Shown here in pieces: positions 59,767-64,000 of a stretch of 64,000 nucleotides of DNA (position 1 is the stretch's first letter; every line of letters begins with the position of its first letter). The notes beneath the pieces were generated by a model. The model had not been told where the DNA came from, did no database searches, and worked only from the letters and a program-made list of their open reading frames with translations. Location: assembly GCF_001968815.1 (NCBI RefSeq), contig NZ_MIEQ01000096.1, forward strand, positions 372,001 through 436,000, read 5' to 3'. Source of the DNA: Motiliproteus sp. MSK22-1. Lineage in GTDB: Bacteria; Pseudomonadota; Gammaproteobacteria; Pseudomonadales; Balneatricaceae. Both the position numbers and the translations under genes were made by a program.

Positions 59767-60324
59767 ATGCCTTTTATTGAAGTTCGTATTGCTAAGAATC
59801 ATATTGAAGATGAGATCGTTCGGCAGGTTTCTACCGGTATCGCAGAGATTATGAAAGATGTATTGAATAAGAATTATGATTTAGTGGCTGTCACCGTAAC
59901 AGCCGTGAACCCCAGTCAGTGGCTGATAGCCAACCGTTCTCTCGATCAGTCCGCACAGACATCAGCGTTTGTTTGCGCCAGAATCACAGCAGGTACCAAT
60001 ACCGAACAGCAAAAGAGTCAGGCGCTGGAGGATATACATGATTTGTTGCAGCGTACGCTCGGGCCATTGAGTGAGGCCAGTTATGTGGTGCTGAAGGAGC
60101 TGCCCGCCAGCGACTGGGGATACAGCGGGAAATCCCAGCTAAGCCGCCAAAATCAAATCAAACGAAATTCCAATGGATCAATTGATACCGAGCACTATGT
60201 CAGAAAAATTCATACGGAGCGGTCAGCCTCTGTGTATTTTGTTTTCAACAAGGCACTAAAGTGGCTAAGATCGACACTGAGTGGCTTTACAGGTAGCGGG
60301 TCTCTGAAAGGATCTGTCAGGTAG
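59767..60324 (+). CDS. Tautomerase-superfamily protein with C-terminal tail
   Basis: A 185-residue protein. It begins MPFIEVRIAKNHIEDEI, so processing exposes the catalytic N-terminal proline of 4-oxalocrotonate-tautomerase-like enzymes. The first 130 residues form two beta-alpha-beta units (VTVTAVNPSQWLIANR; SYVVLKELPASDWGYSG). The last 55 residues are basic and Ser/Gly-rich, unlike the family, and may be a disordered tail or a read-through extension. ATG 59767 follows CAGGAG. It is divergent from LysR and followed by a ProC-like reductase. Confidence 0.85.
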   Translation: MPFIEVRIAKNHIEDEIVRQVSTGIAEIMKDVLNKNYDLVAVTVTAVNPSQWLIANRSLDQSAQTSAFVCARITAGTNTEQQKSQALEDIHDLLQRTLGPLSEASYVVLKELPASDWGYSGKSQLSRQNQIKRNSNGSIDTEHYVRKIHTERSASVYFVFNKALKWLRSTLSGFTGSGSLKGSVR

Positions 60325-60369
60325 GTCTCTGTAAGCGGATTGATTCGGCAAGAAGACTGGAGAAAGCAG

Positions 60370-61134
60370 ATGGAAACATTGGGGATTATTGGGGTAGGGC
60401 AGCTGGCCGGCTATTTGATTGCAGGGCTGCGCAGGGGAGGTGATCGTCGTCGGATTCTGCTGGCTCCACGTAATCTCCAGACAGCAAAGGAGCTTGCATT
60501 ACAGCATCAATGTGAAGTACTGGACAGCAACCAGGCGGTAGCGGACCAGTCTGATATTGTGCTGCTGGCCACGCGCCCGGAACAGAGTTTACCGGTATTG
60601 CAGAAGCTGGTTCTTCGAGAAGATCAGTTATTGTTGTCTGTTGCTGCTGGCGTATCCCTGAAAGACCTGGAATCTTTCGCACAGCCTGCATCTGTTGCCC
60701 GTTGCCTGCCGTTGGCACCGGCCGAAGTCTGTGCCGGTGCCACTCCTTTGATACCCAAAGATCCACGGGCAGAGAATCTTCTTAAATCGATAGTGACGGT
60801 GGTTACTGTGGAGACTGAGGAGCAGTTTGAAATGGGGGGTGTCGCTGGTTGTATCGGTGGTTGGGTTTTTCAGCTTGTTGCAGAATTACAGCAATGGCTG
60901 CAGCAAGCCGGTATGTCGGAATCCCAGGCTCGAACATTAGCAATCGAAACTTTTCATGGTGCTACCGGTTTAGCAAGGGAAAAACCGGAACTGGTGTTGC
61001 AACAACAAGCTGATGAGATTGGTCGTGAAGGAACCTATACCAAGATGTTTATTGATGACTTCAGAGCTCGAGGTGGTTTCAAAGCCTTACATGATAGTAG
61101 CGATGCATTGCTGGCCAATTTAGAGAAGGCTTAG
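60370..61134 (+). CDS. Pyrroline-5-carboxylate-reductase-like oxidoreductase
   Basis: A 254-residue protein of the ProC/NAD(P)-binding family. It starts METLGIIGVGQLAGYLIAGL, with the Rossmann GxGxxA motif. Then follow VLLATRPEQSLPVLQ, LLSVAAGVSLKDLE and VARCLPLAPAEVCAGATPLI, where ProC has the MPN-type segment. The substrate is probably not proline's precursor, as the canonical residues are changed (LPLAPAEV). I use ATG 60370 with GGAG upstream. It forms a cluster with the tautomerase and LysR. Confidence 0.8.
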   Translation: METLGIIGVGQLAGYLIAGLRRGGDRRRILLAPRNLQTAKELALQHQCEVLDSNQAVADQSDIVLLATRPEQSLPVLQKLVLREDQLLLSVAAGVSLKDLESFAQPASVARCLPLAPAEVCAGATPLIPKDPRAENLLKSIVTVVTVETEEQFEMGGVAGCIGGWVFQLVAELQQWLQQAGMSESQARTLAIETFHGATGLAREKPELVLQQQADEIGREGTYTKMFIDDFRARGGFKALHDSSDALLANLEKA

Positions 61135-61147
61135 GGCCTTGCAGTGA

Positions 61148-61744
61148 TTATCCGGCCAACTGCACGATGCCGTCATAAATAAACTGAATGGCCAGCGCGG
61201 CGAGAATAACACCGAGAAAACGTCGTAGAATTTCATCCCCGGTTCGACCAATAAGTACCTTTACAAAACCGGATAACAGCATCAGCACCAGAGTAATCAG
61301 GCTAATGCTCAGAATTGCCAGCACAATAGCAATATCTGTAGCCTGGCTGGAAGAGTTTGAAAACAGCAGAATTGCCAGGGTAAGTGAGCCTGGACCCGCC
61401 AGCAGAGGAATCGACATGGGGAAGACAGAGATGTCTTTTTTCTCTGTTGTCACCTTGTATTCAAGATCCTGAGTGATCATGTTAAATGCGGTATAAAACA
61501 GCAACAAGCCACCGGAGATCCTCAGGGCTTCAATGCTGATGCCGAGTTTTGATAAAAACAATTCTCCGTAGTTACCAAAAACTATCAGTAGAGTGGTTGA
61601 GATCAGCAGGGATTTAACCGCCATAACGGTGCGATGACGGGACTCACCTGCCGGTAACAGAGAATGGAAAATAAGGGCCGTGCCAATCGGGTCAATAATG
61701 ACAAACAGGCCCGTCATGGCATTTAAGTATACTGACAAATCCAT
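61148..61744 (-). CDS. MarC-family membrane protein
   Basis: A 198-residue inner-membrane protein with six helices. The family marks are GLFVIIDPIGTALIFHSLL, KLGISIEALRISGGLLLFYTAF in part and MSIPLLAGPGSLTLAILL. MarC proteins were once linked to multiple antibiotic resistance, which was later disproved; the function is unknown. ATG 61744 follows AAGGGG. It converges with the ProC-like gene with 13 bases between. Confidence 0.9.
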   Translation of the reverse strand: MDLSVYLNAMTGLFVIIDPIGTALIFHSLLPAGESRHRTVMAVKSLLISTTLLIVFGNYGELFLSKLGISIEALRISGGLLLFYTAFNMITQDLEYKVTTEKKDISVFPMSIPLLAGPGSLTLAILLFSNSSSQATDIAIVLAILSISLITLVLMLLSGFVKVLIGRTGDEILRRFLGVILAALAIQFIYDGIVQLAG

Positions 61745-61844
61745 TTTGAATCCCCTTGGGACAGATTGGCAACCGTTAGATGACACCCCTGAGCAACTTA
61801 GGGCTGGTTACAACAGCCGCAGCACTGATCATAGCAAAACCGCT

Positions 61845-62063
61845 TTAATGTAAGGATGTTTGCAATAGAACTGACTGATGCGGGAATAAGATAGTAACAG
61901 AACTTCCTTGAGCTTTAGTTGAGTTGAGAGAAATATCCAGTCTCATTCGTTCACATAGCCGTGTGACGATATACAGCCCTAAGCCAGACAGGGGGGGAGC
62001 CTGCCATCCGTTTGTCAAAGTGACTTTCCCGGCCAAAGCATTGAAAATATTTCCTTCGGATAT
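61845..62063 (-). pseudogene. Remnant of a histidine kinase ATP-binding domain
   Basis: On the minus strand the frame from 62063 to the TAA at 61845 reads GISEGNIFNALAG, then PPLSGLGLYIVTRLCERM and GSSVTILFPHQ. The SGLGLYIV part is the G2 box of a sensor kinase and the end matches the domain's last strand. An in-frame TGA lies just upstream, and the H and N boxes are missing. It is a degraded fragment. Upstream sequence to 62226 may hold more of it out of frame. Confidence 0.65.
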
Positions 62064-62306
62064 TCAAGGTATGATAAAGAGGCGGTTTGGGCGAAGATCG
62101 TATTCCAGAAAGGCGAGTACCGACAGCCCCAGTACCAGTCATACTCGACTTATCACCCTCCATCCATCCCTTTAGATTGGCAGAGTTCTGTGCAAAGGAT
62201 TGGGTGTAGAGGTACGCCAAGCACAACCTATTCTGCAGCTGCTATTCTTAAACTACGCATGTAAAGGGCGTCTCTCTAACACTTCATTTTGCGGAGGTAA
62301 CCGCTC

Positions 62307-62645
62307 ATGTTGGAAACACCACTTCCTAAAACCTTTACCCGGATAAGGGAACAGCATCCTAAATTGGCTGCTGCTATTGATGAGTTGGGTCAGGCGGTAA
62401 AGCAGGAGGGACCTATCGATTTGAAGTCCGCGCAGTTGATTCAGTTGGCTGCGGCCGCGAGCATTCGTTCCGAAGGAGCGGTACATAGCCATGCCAGGCA
62501 GGCCAGGGAGGCTGGAGCCAGTCAGGAGGAGATTCACCATGCGATTATTCTTCTGACCAGCACCATAGGTTTTCCAGCGGTGATGGCGGCCTTGAGATGG
62601 GTGGATGATATCCTCGACCATGGCAGTGTTGGGCATTATCCATAG
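62307..62645 (+). CDS. Carboxymuconolactone decarboxylase/AhpD-like protein lacking the thiol pair
   Basis: A 112-residue helical protein of the CMD family: KSAQLIQLAAAASIRSEGAV, HSHARQAREAGASQEEIHHA and FPAVMAALRWVDDIL. In AhpD-type members the segment here is ExxCxxCxxxH; this protein has EGAVHSHARQA, with no cysteine, so it cannot act as a thiol peroxidase partner. A decarboxylase or binding role remains possible. The ATG at 62307 has GCGGAGG upstream. It converges with the Gfo/Idh gene. Confidence 0.85.
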   Translation: MLETPLPKTFTRIREQHPKLAAAIDELGQAVKQEGPIDLKSAQLIQLAAAASIRSEGAVHSHARQAREAGASQEEIHHAIILLTSTIGFPAVMAALRWVDDILDHGSVGHYP

Positions 62646-62667
62646 GTATCGGCTACCAACAGTTATC

Positions 62668-62719
62668 CGCTATCGATGGCTATCTGAGATCTATGGCTAT
62701 CCGTGACCTATCGATAGCG
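62668..62719. terminator. Inverted repeat between convergent genes
   Basis: CGCTATCGAT (62668-62677) and ATCGATAGCG (62710-62719) are perfect complements 32 bases apart. The loop holds two copies of ATGGCTATC. It lies between the CMD stop (62645) and the Gfo/Idh stop (62725), so bidirectional termination is likely. Confidence 0.5.
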
Positions 62720-62724
62720 TAACC

Positions 62725-63726
62725 TCAGATGTTTTGCCAGGAGTTGCTTTGGGCCGATCTGATAATGGCATCCAGTACTTTGGCGTTGGCCAGGGAGTCC
62801 TCAAGCGATACCGCTGGAGGTGTACCCTGTCGAACAGCCAGAGCAAATTGGTCCGCTTGAAGCCGGTATTGATTAACCGGGTCCAATAAGATCTTTTCTG
62901 CCGCCTGATTGCCCAGCCGACTTCCATCGTCAAGCCAGAGTCTGGCGGGTTGTTCTGCGTAGGGATTAAAGGGGATTTCAATCTCAATCCGCCCTTTGGT
63001 TCCCTGTATGCTGGCTTTTTGTGTGGGAACCAGTTGAGTGCCGCAGCTAAAAAAAGCCTGTCCTTTCGGAAATTCCATCAGCGCGCTGGTTAGGCAATCA
63101 ACCCCGAAATCAGAATCCTGTTCCATCAGTGAAACCACCCTGAGCGGTTCATCATCAAATACAAATCGGGAAAGGTAACTCCCGTAGCAGCCCACATCGA
63201 GTAGGGCGCCTCCTCCAATACCCGGCTGGTTGCGGACATTCTGCGGATCTCGATTATAGTATGAGAAGGTAATGTTGACGGTCCGTACATCACCAATGGC
63301 TCCCTGCTGAATCAGTTCTTTTACTCTTAGCCACTGAGGGTGAACTCTGACCATAAAGGCTTCCTGCAACACTAAGCCATGCTTTTTCTGGGCACTGATA
63401 AGTGTTTCAACCTGTTCAGTATCCAGCCCTATCGGCTTTTCACAGAGCACGTGCTTTCCTGCGGACAAAGCCCTTAGGCAATAGGGGAGATGCAGGTGGT
63501 TGGGTAACGGAATATAGACAGCTTCAATATCCGGATCGGCCAGTAGTTCATCATAGCCACCGAAAGCTTGTTCCAGGCCCATCTCCAAGGCCGCTGCCTG
63601 GGATGACTCTTTATTACGAGAAGCAATTGCCACCGGCGTGCAATAGGGGGATTGTTTTAATGCCGGTATTACCTGAGTACGTGCAATTTTTGCATTACCC
63701 AGAATTCCAAAGCGTACAGGTTCCAT
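62725..63726 (-). CDS. Gfo/Idh/MocA-family oxidoreductase
   Basis: A 333-residue NAD(P)-dependent sugar dehydrogenase. The N-terminal Rossmann domain begins VRFGILGNAKIARTQVIPAL, and the cofactor/catalytic CEKPIG lysine is present, as is DVGCYGSYLSRFVF where many members have the catalytic D...H pair; here a tyrosine replaces the usual histidine. The substrate is a sugar, inositol or dihydrodiol-like compound, undetermined. ATG 63726 gives MEPVRFGILG. Upstream, in the same direction, is the partial gpmI. Confidence 0.88.
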   Translation of the reverse strand: MEPVRFGILGNAKIARTQVIPALKQSPYCTPVAIASRNKESSQAAALEMGLEQAFGGYDELLADPDIEAVYIPLPNHLHLPYCLRALSAGKHVLCEKPIGLDTEQVETLISAQKKHGLVLQEAFMVRVHPQWLRVKELIQQGAIGDVRTVNITFSYYNRDPQNVRNQPGIGGGALLDVGCYGSYLSRFVFDDEPLRVVSLMEQDSDFGVDCLTSALMEFPKGQAFFSCGTQLVPTQKASIQGTKGRIEIEIPFNPYAEQPARLWLDDGSRLGNQAAEKILLDPVNQYRLQADQFALAVRQGTPPAVSLEDSLANAKVLDAIIRSAQSNSWQNI

Positions 63727-63798
63727 TGATAAAACTCTTTTCCAATGTGGCGAGGAATCTTCTCAGAGTCCTCGCAACGTGCTGAATTAAAGGTTCAA

Positions 63799-64000
63799 TT
63801 ATTTCACCCTGACAAGGGGCTTTCCGGTCATTTCTGCTGGAATGTCCAGATTCATCAGTTCCAACAATGTGGGTGCTATATCGCTGAGAGCACCGTCTTT
63901 TAATGCGGTGGTATCAAATGGTGAAACATAGACCAGAGGTACCGGTTCACAAGTGTGGGCTGTATGTACCTGACCACTGGTTGGATCCAGCATTTGCTCG
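63799..64000 (-). CDS. gpmI: 2,3-bisphosphoglycerate-independent phosphoglycerate mutase, C-terminal part
   Basis: Only the last 66 or so codons lie in the window; the gene continues past the right edge. The translation [20 protein letters not shown] then [17 protein letters not shown] and EMTGKPLV is characteristic of the GpmI C-terminus, including the His of HTAHT that binds one of the two metal ions. The enzyme interconverts 3- and 2-phosphoglycerate in glycolysis. The stop at 63799 precedes the Gfo/Idh gene start by 72 bases. Confidence 0.9.
   Translation of the reverse strand, partial: EQMLDPTSGQVHTAHTCEPVPLVYVSPFDTTALKDGALSDIAPTLLELMNLDIPAEMTGKPLVRVK

Noticed and set aside
1-64000. CRISPR arrays, tRNA or rRNA genes, prophage or complete insertion sequences
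   Set aside because: No regularly spaced repeats, no tRNA-like cloverleaf sequence, and no transposase or phage structural gene were recognised.

Overview
The window reads as chromosomal DNA of a Gram-negative gammaproteobacterium, most likely a marine or Oceanospirillales-like heterotroph. This is inferred from the mix of families (MASE1-GGDEF-EAL, BaeSR-like and TorR-like two-component systems, a TRAP transporter, GntR/GntK, a Frc-type sugar ABC system, a cobalamin-riboswitch uptake operon, an ECF42 module) and moderate GC; there is no rRNA marker to prove it. No tRNA, rRNA, CRISPR array, phage or intact insertion sequence is visible. The left end cuts a glycosyltransferase-like gene and the right end cuts gpmI.

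Layout. 1-9 kb: glycosyltransferase fragment, a c-di-GMP turnover protein, a UMF1/Atg22-type MFS protein, a secreted di-haem oxidoreductase and a BaeSR-like two-component pair. 9-15 kb: a hexose cluster, pgi - fructokinase - mannose isomerase, divergent from a ROK regulator; together they give mannose -> fructose -> fructose-6-P -> glucose-6-P. 15-19 kb: site-2-type protease, secreted PA14-like protein, family-5 solute-binding protein. 19-21 kb: a two-gene module resembling a toxin with an ankyrin immunity protein, then a decayed histidine kinase. 21-25.6 kb: an ECF42 sigma factor with three DGPF/YciI proteins (one fused to a VOC domain), a DUF1428 protein and a LysR regulator; an ECF42-like promoter precedes the first DGPF gene. 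26-28 kb: pirin and glutathionyl-hydroquinone reductase.

28-38 kb: a three-part sugar-sensing system (OmpR-type regulator, hybrid kinase, periplasmic sugar-binding protein), several small genes and an HPP-family protein, then the FrcBCA-type ABC importer. The sensor probably controls this importer, and the imported sugar could feed the hexose cluster at 9-13 kb. 38-40 kb: enoyl-CoA hydratase and 3-hydroxyacyl-CoA dehydrogenase. 40-45.6 kb: gntR, gntK and a TRAP transporter, with two GntR-type palindromes 110 bp apart. 45.7-48.9 kb: a cobalamin-riboswitch-controlled BtuFCD-like operon.

49-64 kb is more accessory: a DUF3592 membrane protein, a P-loop kinase with a structured leader, a Crp/SDR/DUF2141/VTT cluster, an orphan integron-cassette-like VOC gene bounded by a perfect inverted repeat of core sites, a second toxin/immunity-like pair (unknown 353-aa protein plus Sel1-repeat secreted protein), a LysR/tautomerase divergon, a ProC-like reductase, MarC, a second kinase remnant, a carboxymuconolactone decarboxylase-like protein without the usual cysteines, and a Gfo/Idh/MocA oxidoreductase. 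The parts most worth a second look are the cassette at 55.0-55.4 kb, the two toxin/immunity-like pairs, the ECF42 promoter match and the structured leader at 51.5 kb.
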